A stretch of DNA of 31,194 nt from Proteobacteria bacterium ST_bin11 (GTDB taxonomy: Bacteria > Pseudomonadota > Gammaproteobacteria > Methylococcales > Methylomonadaceae): assembly GCA_002083615.1 (NCBI GenBank), contig MSXO01000036.1, positions 1-31,194 of the forward strand. The letters run 5' to 3'. Shown here piece after piece: positions 24,400 through 31,194 of this stretch. Every line of letters begins with the position of its first letter. The stretch's first letter is position 1. The notes beneath the pieces were generated by a model. That model searched no databases and was not told the origin of the DNA. It saw only the letters and a list, made by a program, of their open reading frames with translations. A program made the position numbers and the translations under genes.

Positions 24400-24843
24400 T
24401 CAAAAAAGCAAACGCATTGTCATCATCTCCGATAACCTAAAGCTCTGCCGTCGATAAAAGCGCTGAGCACCCAGATTATCGGCATCGGTCAACAATGTAA
24501 TCCGACGGCAACCCTTTTGCCTAGCAAAGTCCAGCGCGTGTTCCAACAACAGGCTGCCAACCCCTTGGCCACGAAAATTGCTTAAGACCACCATGTCTTC
24601 CAGCCACGCCACCTGCTCGCCCAGAGCGGTGGAGACTGTGTAAAGCAGAGTAACCATACCCACAATTCCACTTTCATGGCGCGCGACAAAGACATGACCT
24701 ATGTTAGGGTCGGCTAAGATGCGCAGCAATCCCCGGCTCTGCGTCGCATGATCGGGCTGAAATTCAGCTTCCTGAGTGAATAGTTCGCTCAATAAATGAC
24801 AAAGTGGGGGAATATCGGCTTCGCTGGCCAAGCTTATTTTCAT
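24400..24843 (-). CDS. GNAT family N-acetyltransferase
   Basis: The 147-residue protein uses the ATG whose A is base 24843 (MKISLASEADIPPLC); an upstream TTG would add ten unlikely residues. GNAT motif A is visible as EDMVVLSNFRGQGVGSLLLE, with the R-x-x-G-x-G acetyl-CoA loop, and motif B as NLGAQRFYRRQSF. The substrate cannot be predicted. It follows the yceI gene at a 31-bp distance on the same strand and may be co-transcribed with it. The 190-bp gap to the convergent BNR gene holds a small GC-rich hairpin (24357-24372) and nothing else clear. Confidence 0.9.
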   Translation of the reverse strand: MKISLASEADIPPLCHLLSELFTQEAEFQPDHATQSRGLLRILADPNIGHVFVARHESGIVGMVTLLYTVSTALGEQVAWLEDMVVLSNFRGQGVGSLLLEHALDFARQKGCRRITLLTDADNLGAQRFYRRQSFRLSEMMTMRLLF

Positions 24844-24874
24844 GTTCGCTTGATCGCTAAGGCAACGTCGCAAC

Positions 24875-25441
24875 TTAGTCTTTTACTGCCTCAACCTGAA
24901 TCAGCAGTTTGACCTCGTCACCCACCGCTGGCGCATATTTGTCTATGCCAAACGCCGAGCGCTTTATCGTGCCGACGGCATCGGCACCGCAGGTGTACTT
25001 CAGCCTGATGACATTCATCCCGCAGTAAAAGTGTTCGACATGCAAGCTAACGGGTTTGCTAATGCCGCGCAGGGTCAAAACGCCGTCCGCACTAACCAGT
25101 TTCTCACCTTGAAAACTAAGTTTGTCGGATTTGAAGGTCATCGCCGGATACTGTGTACTATCGAAAAAGTCTTTGCCGCGTAAATGCTCTTCTAGCTCAG
25201 CTAAACCGGTGCTGATAGTCGCAGTGTTGACGCTGATGTCTATGCTGCCTTTAGCCGCCGCGGCATCCAAGGTCACTTTGCCACTGGTTTCGTTAAAACG
25301 ACCGCGTTGCGTGGAAAACCCTAAATGGCTGATTTCGAAGCTAGGAAAGGTGTGTCGGCTATCGATGGTATAGCTATCAGCGGCTAGCACGCTAAAACTC
25401 AATAGGCAGGCGCTGGATACCGTACTTAATTTTCCAATCAT
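24875..25441 (-). CDS. YceI-family periplasmic lipid-binding protein
   Basis: YceI proteins have a lipocalin-like barrel that binds isoprenoid or fatty chains in the periplasm. The 188-residue product has a signal peptide (MIGKLSTVSSACLLSFSVLA) and the family pattern: YTIDSRHTFPSFEISHLGFS, GRF, GKVTLD, HLRGKDFFDSTQYPAMTFKS, GVLTLRGISKPV and FGIDKYAPAVGDEV. The start is decided by AAAGGAG: it lies directly against an ATG at 25447 but 6 bases from the ATG at 25441, so the latter is chosen. Two cysteines (FYCGM, YTCGA) sit in the usual variable region. It is divergent from the DUF2069 gene. Confidence 0.93.
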   Translation of the reverse strand: MIGKLSTVSSACLLSFSVLAADSYTIDSRHTFPSFEISHLGFSTQRGRFNETSGKVTLDAAAAKGSIDISVNTATISTGLAELEEHLRGKDFFDSTQYPAMTFKSDKLSFQGEKLVSADGVLTLRGISKPVSLHVEHFYCGMNVIRLKYTCGADAVGTIKRSAFGIDKYAPAVGDEVKLLIQVEAVKD

Positions 25442-25496
25442 GATCATCTCCTTTGTAGGATAAAAAGTGAGCGGGACTGCATTATTGCAGAGACTT

Positions 25497-25505
25497 TGTG
25501 ATAAT
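25497..25505 (+). promoter_or_regulatory. Probable extended -10 promoter of the DUF2069-hda-panE unit
   Basis: TGTGATAAT is an extended -10 element 43 bases before the first ATG of a tightly packed three-gene run. The -35 region is weak. Confidence 0.4.
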
Positions 25506-25547
25506 AGATCAGCTTTACCTCCATCACTTTGGCCATTTGCCGCTCTC

Positions 25548-25892
25548 ATGCAACGAATCTATTACTATTACACGGCCTTGACCGGCTTTTTCGGCCTGTT
25601 TTTGTTAATGATGGCTTGGCACACGTTGTTGTTCCCATCCAACCAGTTGCCAACGGCATTGTTGTTGTTAATTTCTGTCGGACCGCTACTTCTGCCATTT
25701 AAAGGCTTATTGAACCGCGACCTGAAAAGCTGTACGTGGATGACTTATTTAAGCCTGCCGTATTTTGCGCACGGTGTCGCCGAAGCTTATGTCAATCAGA
25801 TAGAACGACCGTATGCGCTGCTGGAAGTGTTGTTCAGCCTACTGCTCTGCTTCGGTGCCGGCCTGTATGTTTTCAAAGCGGAAAAAGCCTGA
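25548..25892 (+). CDS. DUF2069-type inner membrane protein
   Basis: The 114-residue protein begins at the ATG giving MQRIYYYYTALTG. It has four hydrophobic segments: about 8-28, 36-52, 63-75 (weaker) and 90-110. A short positive loop (KGLLNRDLKS) and the YLSLPYFAHGVAEAY segment fit the DUF2069 family of small proteobacterial membrane proteins, whose function is unknown. The frame is open upstream to an earlier ATG at 25467, but that part is polar and overlaps the promoter. It lies 11 bp before hda. Confidence 0.8.
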   Translation: MQRIYYYYTALTGFFGLFLLMMAWHTLLFPSNQLPTALLLLISVGPLLLPFKGLLNRDLKSCTWMTYLSLPYFAHGVAEAYVNQIERPYALLEVLFSLLLCFGAGLYVFKAEKA

Positions 25893-25903
25893 ACATAATC
25901 GGT

Positions 25904-26596
25904 ATGCAAATCCCGTTACAATTCGAGTTTCAGAACGATCAGACCTTTGCCAGTTTTTTTCCTGGCAATAACGCTGAAATCGTTGCTCAGTTGCAGGCCT
26001 TGGCTGCACATGGCCTGGAGCAGCAGATTTTTATCTGGGGTGATCCCGGTAGCGGTAAAAGCCATTTAATGCAGGCCTGTTGTCAGCAAGCCAAGCAAGT
26101 AGGTAAAGATCCGTTTTATTTAGCTTTTGATGCGGATAACCTGCCGCAGCCTTCCTTGTTGGAAGGTTTGGAAGATCTGGAACTGGTTTGTTTCGACAAT
26201 ATTCAAATGCTTGCCGAGCATAGCGATTGGGAGCAGGCTTTGTTCGCTTTTTACAATTCTCATCGGCAGAATAACCACAAACTATTGTTGGCTGCCGATT
26301 GCCCACCGAAGTTTTTAGGCTTTGCCTTACCTGACCTGAAAACTCGAATGGCTTGGGGTTTGACCTTAAAAATCCAGTCCTTGCGTGAAGATCAATTGAT
26401 CGACGCCTTGGCCTATAAAGCCCATTTTTTGGGTTTTGATATTCCGCCGGCGGTAGGGCGGTTTTTGTTGAATCATTATGTTCACGATTTAGCGGCGCTC
26501 TGGCAGCTTCTGGAAAAAATCGACCGCGCCACCTTGGCCGCAAAACGAAAATTAACCATTCCGTTTTTAAAGCAGATTTTGGCCGACGAAACATGA
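25904..26596 (+). CDS. hda: DnaA regulatory inactivator Hda
   Basis: Hda is a DnaA-related AAA+ protein that, bound to the DNA-loaded sliding clamp, promotes hydrolysis of ATP-DnaA and so prevents re-initiation of replication. The 230-residue product starts with MQIPLQFEF, which contains the clamp-binding motif (QIPLQF) at the extreme N-terminus. The family segment TFASFFPGNNAE follows, then Walker A GDPGSGKS (46-53) and a Walker B-like LVCFDNIQ (94-101). The arginine-finger region is near LKTRMAWGL. The frame is open further upstream, through the end of the DUF2069 gene, but the chosen ATG aligns with known Hda. Its stop overlaps the panE start (ATGA). Confidence 0.95.
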   Translation: MQIPLQFEFQNDQTFASFFPGNNAEIVAQLQALAAHGLEQQIFIWGDPGSGKSHLMQACCQQAKQVGKDPFYLAFDADNLPQPSLLEGLEDLELVCFDNIQMLAEHSDWEQALFAFYNSHRQNNHKLLLAADCPPKFLGFALPDLKTRMAWGLTLKIQSLREDQLIDALAYKAHFLGFDIPPAVGRFLLNHYVHDLAALWQLLEKIDRATLAAKRKLTIPFLKQILADET

Positions 26597-27531
26597 ACAA
26601 CAAGGTATTGATCGTGGGTACTGGCGCCATCGGCGGGTTTTATGGCGGCCTTCTGGCTAAGGCTGGTGCCAATGTTTCGGTGGTATGCCGCTCCGATTAT
26701 CAAGTCGTCAAACAGCAGGGTTACCGTATCGAAAGCCATGCCTTGGGCGGCTGGCAATTCATGCCTAGCGAGGTATTGCTGGCTGCCGCAGACTTCGATG
26801 GACAAGCCGATTATCTGATTTTATGCAGCAAGGTAACCGCCGACATTGATCGGGTTGCGCTGATTAGCGATGCGGTAACCCCGCACACGGCGATTGTGCT
26901 GATTCAAAATGGCGTCGAGATCGAACAAGAACTGCAGCAGGCGTTTCCGGACAATCCATTAATCAGCGGCTTGGCGTTTATTTGTTGCAACCGACTGGCT
27001 CCCGCTCAGATTAGTCATTTAGCTTACGGTAAGTTGATCTTGGGTAATCTGTCCGCGGGTGATGAGCCTAAAACCCTGTATTTGCGCGATTTGTTTCGGC
27101 AAGCCGGCATCGAATGCGAGTTTAGCGACGATATAATCGCCAGCCGCTGGCAAAAATGCGTTTGGAATGCACCATTCAATCCGCTATCGGTGCTGTCTGG
27201 CGGTCTAGCAACTCAGGCGATATTGCAGAATCAGGAAAATTTTGTGCGCCGAGTGATGCAGGAAGTCTGTAATATTGCCAACGCTTGCGGCCATCCGCTC
27301 CCGGCCGATATTGTCGACAAACATATTGCGCTGACCCGGGATATGCCGCCCTACAAAACCAGCATGCTGCTGGATTACGAACGGGGACAGACGATGGAAA
27401 CCGAGGCCATTCTCGGTAATGCAATGCGCGCCGCCCAGCGCCAAGGCTTAGACTGTCCGTGTCTGCAATCTCTTTATGGATTGATGCAACTCCGAGAGTT
27501 GCAAATTAGCTCAAGTAGCCAACTCAACTGA
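26593..27531 (+). CDS. panE: 2-dehydropantoate 2-reductase
   Basis: PanE reduces ketopantoate to pantoate with NADPH in pantothenate and coenzyme A synthesis. The 312-residue protein has the Rossmann motif VGTGAIGGFYG (G9, G11, G14) at its N-terminus. It also has the CSKVTADIDR segment and the catalytic block SRWQKCVWNAPFNPLSVLSGG with the likely proton donor K188 and N192/N196. The C-terminal helical domain ends with a YERGQTMETEAILG substrate motif. The ATG overlaps the hda stop by 4 bases, which implies coupling. Members of this family also include other ketoacid reductases, so the substrate is likely but not proven. Confidence 0.93.
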   Translation: MNNKVLIVGTGAIGGFYGGLLAKAGANVSVVCRSDYQVVKQQGYRIESHALGGWQFMPSEVLLAAADFDGQADYLILCSKVTADIDRVALISDAVTPHTAIVLIQNGVEIEQELQQAFPDNPLISGLAFICCNRLAPAQISHLAYGKLILGNLSAGDEPKTLYLRDLFRQAGIECEFSDDIIASRWQKCVWNAPFNPLSVLSGGLATQAILQNQENFVRRVMQEVCNIANACGHPLPADIVDKHIALTRDMPPYKTSMLLDYERGQTMETEAILGNAMRAAQRQGLDCPCLQSLYGLMQLRELQISSSSQLN

Positions 27532-27750
27532 ATCACGCAATTGACATTCTGCTTTTTCTTGTTTTTCGGTTAGAATGTGAAGATTTTCATTGACCTTGTC
27601 TTTGAAGAAGCCGTGTGAATTTCGCCTCAGACCTTGCAAAGCGAAGATCGGCCGCATATTTCGCTAGACTAGCTGCTATGTGATCCACAACCAACCGTGG
27701 CAATGGTGCTGGGGTTTAAAAGTTTTTATGTCCATTTTTAGAGTATAACC

Positions 27751-29856
27751 ATGACTGATCTATCGCTTTACAGAAACATCGGCATCTTCGCTCACGTCGA
27801 TGCCGGTAAAACCACTACCACCGAGCGGATTTTGAAGCTGACCGGAAAAATCCACAAAATCGGCGAAGTGCACGATGGCGCGGCGACTACAGACTTCATG
27901 GTGCAGGAGCAAGAACGCGGCATCACCATTCAATCGGCTGCCACCACCTGTTTTTGGCCGGGCAGTACCAACCAATTTCAACCGCACCGTTTCAATATCA
28001 TCGACACCCCTGGGCACGTTGACTTTACTATCGAAGTTTATCGTTCCTTGAAAGTGTTGGACGGCGGGGTGGGTGTATTCTGCGGTTCCGGCGGTGTAGA
28101 GCCACAATCAGAAACCAACTGGCGTTATGCGAATGACTCCAAAGTCTCTCGCGTCATCTACGTCAACAAACTGGACAGAATGGGTGCCGACTTCTACCGC
28201 GTTGTTAAACAGGTCGAACAAGTATTGGGCGCAAAACCGGTTGTAATGACTCTGCCTATCGGCGAGGAAGAAAACTTTGTCGGCGTGGTCGATTTGCTGA
28301 CCCGTAAAGCCTGGGTGTGGGATAACTCCGGCGACCCATTGAAATACGAAATTAAAGACGTCCCTGCTGATATGGCAGAGCAAGTCGAAGAATGGCGCGC
28401 GAAATTGATCGACCAAGTGGCGGATCAAGACGACGACATCATGGAGAAATATCTGGAAGGTGAAGAGCCTACCGTTGAAGAAATCAAACAGTGCATCCGC
28501 AAAGGCACCATCGCGATGGATTTCTTCCCGACTTTCTGCGGCTCGTCTTTCAAAAACAAAGGCGTGCAATTGGTATTGGACGGCGTTATCGAGTATTTGC
28601 CGAATCCTACCGAAGTTAATCCACAACCTGAAACCGACCTGGAAGGCGTGCCTACTGGCGAACACGCGATTGTTGATGCCGACCGCCCATTGCGCGCACT
28701 GGTTTTCAAAATCATGGACGACCGTTTCGGCGCCTTGAACTTTGTCCGCATTTACTCAGGCCGCATCAAAAAAGGCGACACCCTGTTAAACACCTTTACC
28801 GGTAAAACCGAGCGTATCGGCCGGATGGTGGAAATGCACGCCGACGACCGCAACGAGATCGAAACCGCGCAAGCCGGGGACATCGTGGCATTGATTGGCC
28901 TGAAAAACGTGCAAACCGGTCATACCCTGTGCGACCCAGACCAGCCGGCTACTTTAGAGCCTATGGTATTCCCAGATCCAGTTATCTCGATTGCGATTTC
29001 GCCAAAAGACAAAGGCAGCAACGAGAAAATGGGCATCGCGATCGGTAAAATGGTGCAGGAAGATCCGTCTTTCCGCGTTGAAACCGACCAAGAAAGCGGC
29101 GAAACCATCATCAAAGGCATGGGCGAGTTGCATCTGGACATCAAAGTCGACATCTTGCGCCGTACCCATGGTGTAGACGTCAACGTGGGTAAACCACAGG
29201 TGGCTTACCGTGAAACCATTACCCAACGTATCGAAGACAGCTACACCCACAAAAAACAATCGGGTGGTTCCGGTCAATACGCGAAAATCGATTACGTCAT
29301 CGAGCCAGGTGAAGCAGGCAGCGGATTCGTATTCGAATCACAAGTTACCGGCGGTAACGTACCTCGCGAATACTGGCCTGCGGTTGAAAAAGGCTTTAAA
29401 GCCAGTATCGACAAAGGTGTATTGGCTGGCTTCCCTTGCTTGGACTTCAAAGTCATCCTGACCGACGGTGGTTTCCACGCGGTTGACTCCTCGTCCATCG
29501 CTTTCGAAATCGCCGCTCGCGCAGCGTATCGCCAATCGATCCCGAAAGGTAATCCACAATTGCTGGAACCGATCATGAAAGTTGACGTATTCACACCGGA
29601 TGCGCACGTCGGTGACGTGATCGGCGACTTGAACCGTCGCCGCGGCATGATCAAATCGCAAGATGCAGGTATTACCGGTGTGCGTATCAAAGCCGACGTA
29701 CCACTGAGCGACATGTTCGGTTACATCGGCGATTTGCGCACCATGACGTCAGGTCGCGGCCAGTTCTCCATGGAGTTCTCGCATTACACCGCTTGCCCTC
29801 GCAACGTGGCGGAAGAAGTGATCAAAGAAGTTAAGGAACGTAACAAAGACAAATAA
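27751..29856 (+). CDS. fusA: Elongation factor G paralogue (outside the str operon)
   Basis: The 701-residue translational GTPase has all five EF-G domains. G1 is AHVDAGKT (14-21), RGITI lies at 57-61, G3 is DTPGH (85-89) and G4 is NKLD (139-142). Domain IV carries the SGGSGQYAKI loop. Several positions differ from the ribosomal-operon EF-G: TTDFMVQEQE in place of the usual TMDWM, FCGSGGVEPQSETNWRYAND in place of the AVGGVQPQSETVWRQAN type, and VNKLDRMGADF. No rpsL, rpsG or tuf gene flanks it. It is therefore probably a second EF-G (FusB/EF-G1B-like). The ribosome site is weak, and the 219-bp upstream gap has TTGACA at 27541 but no well-spaced -10. A terminator follows. Confidence 0.9.
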   Translation: MTDLSLYRNIGIFAHVDAGKTTTTERILKLTGKIHKIGEVHDGAATTDFMVQEQERGITIQSAATTCFWPGSTNQFQPHRFNIIDTPGHVDFTIEVYRSLKVLDGGVGVFCGSGGVEPQSETNWRYANDSKVSRVIYVNKLDRMGADFYRVVKQVEQVLGAKPVVMTLPIGEEENFVGVVDLLTRKAWVWDNSGDPLKYEIKDVPADMAEQVEEWRAKLIDQVADQDDDIMEKYLEGEEPTVEEIKQCIRKGTIAMDFFPTFCGSSFKNKGVQLVLDGVIEYLPNPTEVNPQPETDLEGVPTGEHAIVDADRPLRALVFKIMDDRFGALNFVRIYSGRIKKGDTLLNTFTGKTERIGRMVEMHADDRNEIETAQAGDIVALIGLKNVQTGHTLCDPDQPATLEPMVFPDPVISIAISPKDKGSNEKMGIAIGKMVQEDPSFRVETDQESGETIIKGMGELHLDIKVDILRRTHGVDVNVGKPQVAYRETITQRIEDSYTHKKQSGGSGQYAKIDYVIEPGEAGSGFVFESQVTGGNVPREYWPAVEKGFKASIDKGVLAGFPCLDFKVILTDGGFHAVDSSSIAFEIAARAAYRQSIPKGNPQLLEPIMKVDVFTPDAHVGDVIGDLNRRRGMIKSQDAGITGVRIKADVPLSDMFGYIGDLRTMTSGRGQFSMEFSHYTACPRNVAEEVIKEVKERNKDK

Positions 29857-29911
29857 GCATCACAGGGGCTGACCTTGTCGGTCCTTACTCTGCTTAGTAT
29901 TGCCGATCAGT

Positions 29912-29943
29912 CACCTGCCGCGTTAAGCGGCAGGTGCATTTTT
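29912..29943 (+). terminator. Rho-independent terminator after the EF-G gene
   Basis: CACCTGCCGC and GCGGCAGGTG form a perfect 10-bp stem around GTTAA, followed by CATTTTT. Confidence 0.92.
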
Positions 29944-30004
29944 AACCATAAAGTTTCCGCTATGCACGGACACTTGTTCATTTACCTAACCTTGGAAGAA
30001 CAAT

Positions 30005-30328
30005 ATGGCTTTTGTAATCACCGAAAACTGCATCAAATGCAAATTTACCGACTGTGTTGACGTTTGCCCCGTCGATTGCTTTCATGAAGGTCCGAATTTT
30101 CTGGTCATAGACCCGGACGAATGTATCGATTGCACCTTGTGCGAACCCGAATGCCCAGCTAACGCCATCCACGCCGAAGACGAATTACCTGAAGGACAAG
30201 AACATTTCGCAGCACTGAATGCGGAATTGGCCAAACAATGGCCCGTTATCACGGAAGTAAAAGGCTCTCTTCCTGATGCTGACGAATGGAACGGCAAACC
30301 TGGCAAGTTTGCGTTGTTGGAAAAATAG
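30005..30328 (+). CDS. fdxA: Seven-iron ferredoxin FdxA ([3Fe-4S][4Fe-4S])
   Basis: The 107-residue electron carrier closely resembles Azotobacter vinelandii ferredoxin I in sequence and length. Cysteines stand at 9, 12, 17, 21, 25, 40, 43, 46 and 50 (ENCIKCKFTDCVDVCPVDCF, then DECIDCTLCEPECP). By analogy the set C9, C17 and C50 holds the 3Fe-4S cluster; C21, C40, C43 and C46 hold the 4Fe-4S cluster; C25 is the extra conserved cysteine, and C12 is also present in the Azotobacter protein. The C-terminal extension (from about 60) is the usual cap. GGAAG lies about 7 bases from the ATG. It is a single gene with an upstream terminator, and its redox partner is unknown. Confidence 0.96.
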   Translation: MAFVITENCIKCKFTDCVDVCPVDCFHEGPNFLVIDPDECIDCTLCEPECPANAIHAEDELPEGQEHFAALNAELAKQWPVITEVKGSLPDADEWNGKPGKFALLEK

Positions 30329-30348
30329 ATCCGCACTCATCATATGCC

Positions 30349-30382
30349 AACCGACCGGCGCCATAAGCTTTTGGCGTCGGTT
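30349..30382 (+). terminator. Hairpin after fdxA, possible terminator
   Basis: AACCGAC and GTCGGTT pair around an inner GCGCCA/TGGC stem with a small bulge. There is no T-run, so termination strength is doubtful. Confidence 0.45.
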
Positions 30383-30788
30383 ACTCTGGATCCTCACTGC
30401 ATTTAAATTTCCGAACATAAACACCAGTAGCCAGCAATCCAAGCGTCTAAGAATGGATTGATTGCTAATATAGGTTTTTGTTTAAGACTATCTATTCCGA
30501 TTAGTCTCACTATTGCCGCGTCAAAAATTCTATGCGAAAAACGAAGGTCTGAGCCGGGCTAAAGCGGACTGGACCGCCGCTTGGTAACACGGCTATTGGC
30601 ACTGTTTTAATTTCAAATGCTGCGAATCTGTGATGTTGCTCAAAGATTTGACATCTAGCGAATTTTGTCAGTATCTTATGACTGAGCTTAATCACTAGCT
30701 TGGACGGTCGCCACACCGGATAAAAAGTTCCTAGCTTAGTTTATCAGTATTCGTTTTCCATCACCGGACCCTCCAAGGAGTTAGATCG
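30383..30788 (+). other. Non-coding leader of the last gene
   Basis: About 400 bases hold no convincing gene. Near the end, AAGGAG (30775-30780) is a perfect ribosome site 8 bases before the final ATG. No clear promoter or operator was recognised. Confidence 0.5.
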
Positions 30789-31194
30789 ATGCACACGCAT
30801 AACCCTTTTCGTCGCACACAACTTAGCGCTGTAATTCTTTCCTTGTTGGCTCCGGGCTTCAGTGTCGCGGCCACTGCAAACTGGGTCGGCACCACTGGCT
30901 TCTGGGACTCAAACACTAACTGGAGCACCAATCCGGCACTACCAGCCAGTGGCGATGACACAGTACTTAATGTGGCGGGGGCACAAACGATTACTGTGCG
31001 CAGCAACGGCACTCCGTTTACTGTGAATAGCATTAACACCAACGGCGGCGACGAAATACTCGCTATTACCGACGGTAGATTGAATTTGCTGGGTGCAATC
31101 ACAACTAGTAATGCCACTGGAAATTCCTCTGTGGGCACTTTTATTCAATCGGCTGGGATCATCGGCGGTACTGGTAACTTAAGTGTGACCGGCA
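30789..31194 (+). CDS. N-terminus of a large secreted beta-rich surface protein (3' end outside window)
   Basis: The frame opens at ATG 30789 after a strong AAGGAG site and stays open to the end of the window (135 codons). A signal peptide (MHTHNPFRRTQLSAVILSLL, cleavage near SVAA-TAN) is followed by ANWVGTTGFWDSNTNWS, a pattern typical of autotransporter passengers and other pectin-lyase-like beta-helix proteins. The remaining residues are Gly/Thr/Asn-rich (for example GGDEILAITDGRLNLLGAI and QSAGIIGGTGNLSVTG), consistent with beta-helix coils. The secretion route (type V autotransporter, two-partner secretion or PEP-CTERM surface protein) cannot be decided without the C-terminus. Confidence 0.8.
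   Translation, partial: MHTHNPFRRTQLSAVILSLLAPGFSVAATANWVGTTGFWDSNTNWSTNPALPASGDDTVLNVAGAQTITVRSNGTPFTVNSINTNGGDEILAITDGRLNLLGAITTSNATGNSSVGTFIQSAGIIGGTGNLSVTG

Noticed and set aside
1..31194. CRISPR array or insertion sequence
   Set aside because: No regularly spaced direct repeats and no transposase gene were found in any frame read.

Overview
The window looks like a piece of a gammaproteobacterial chromosome, probably from a methanotroph of the Methylomonas/Methylobacter type. That assignment is inference from gene content and protein style: a homodimeric E1 pyruvate dehydrogenase cluster, rdgC, mutY-yggX, hda, mtgA, an Azotobacter-type FdxA, and a VPLP-type PEP-CTERM sorting signal. No rRNA, CRISPR array or insertion sequence is visible, and no tRNA gene could be supported. 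Both ends are cut inside large secreted surface proteins.

Layout. 1-2227: tail of a giant Ig-like/VCBS-type repeat protein, a bidirectional terminator, and a small PEP-CTERM exported protein on the minus strand. 2447-7974: aceE-aceF-lpd, the complete pyruvate dehydrogenase complex, with 10-13 bp gaps. 7999-9322: mutY and yggX overlapping on the minus strand. 9657-11480: a membrane protein with paired zinc ribbons, a small coiled-coil protein, and a cold-shock gene with promoter, long leader and terminator all visible. 11583-13709: an unusual 708-residue protein that joins an HExxH peptidase-like region, a penicillin-binding-protein-like region and a SpoIID domain. 13743-15377: pgm. 15451-18305: a cell-envelope group of two L,D-transpeptidases around a small Lpp-like lipoprotein, followed by rdgC. 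18306-18801: a non-coding, AT-rich stretch with three DnaA boxes and a 9-bp direct repeat. 18802-20386: a small membrane protein, darP and mtgA. 20387-24209: an eroded iron-uptake-like locus, with an intact FecI-type sigma factor, no fecR, a TonB receptor that has lost nearly all of its barrel in frame, and an intact secreted BNR/Asp-box protein. 24400-27531: GNAT acetyltransferase, YceI, a DUF2069-type membrane protein, hda and panE. 27751-30328: a second-type EF-G gene and fdxA. 30789-end: the start of a large secreted beta-rich protein.

How the genes relate. Aside from central metabolism (aceEF-lpd, pgm, panE), the window is rich in peptidoglycan and envelope functions: the three-part SpoIID protein, two L,D-transpeptidases, the Lpp-like lipoprotein and MtgA. 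It also holds several genome-maintenance genes (mutY, rdgC, hda, DnaA boxes). The observations most worth pursuing are the three-domain cell-wall protein, the collapsed TonB receptor with its orphan sigma factor, the lipoprotein/L,D-transpeptidase group, and the origin-like DnaA-box region. All calls come from reading the sequence; no database search was run.
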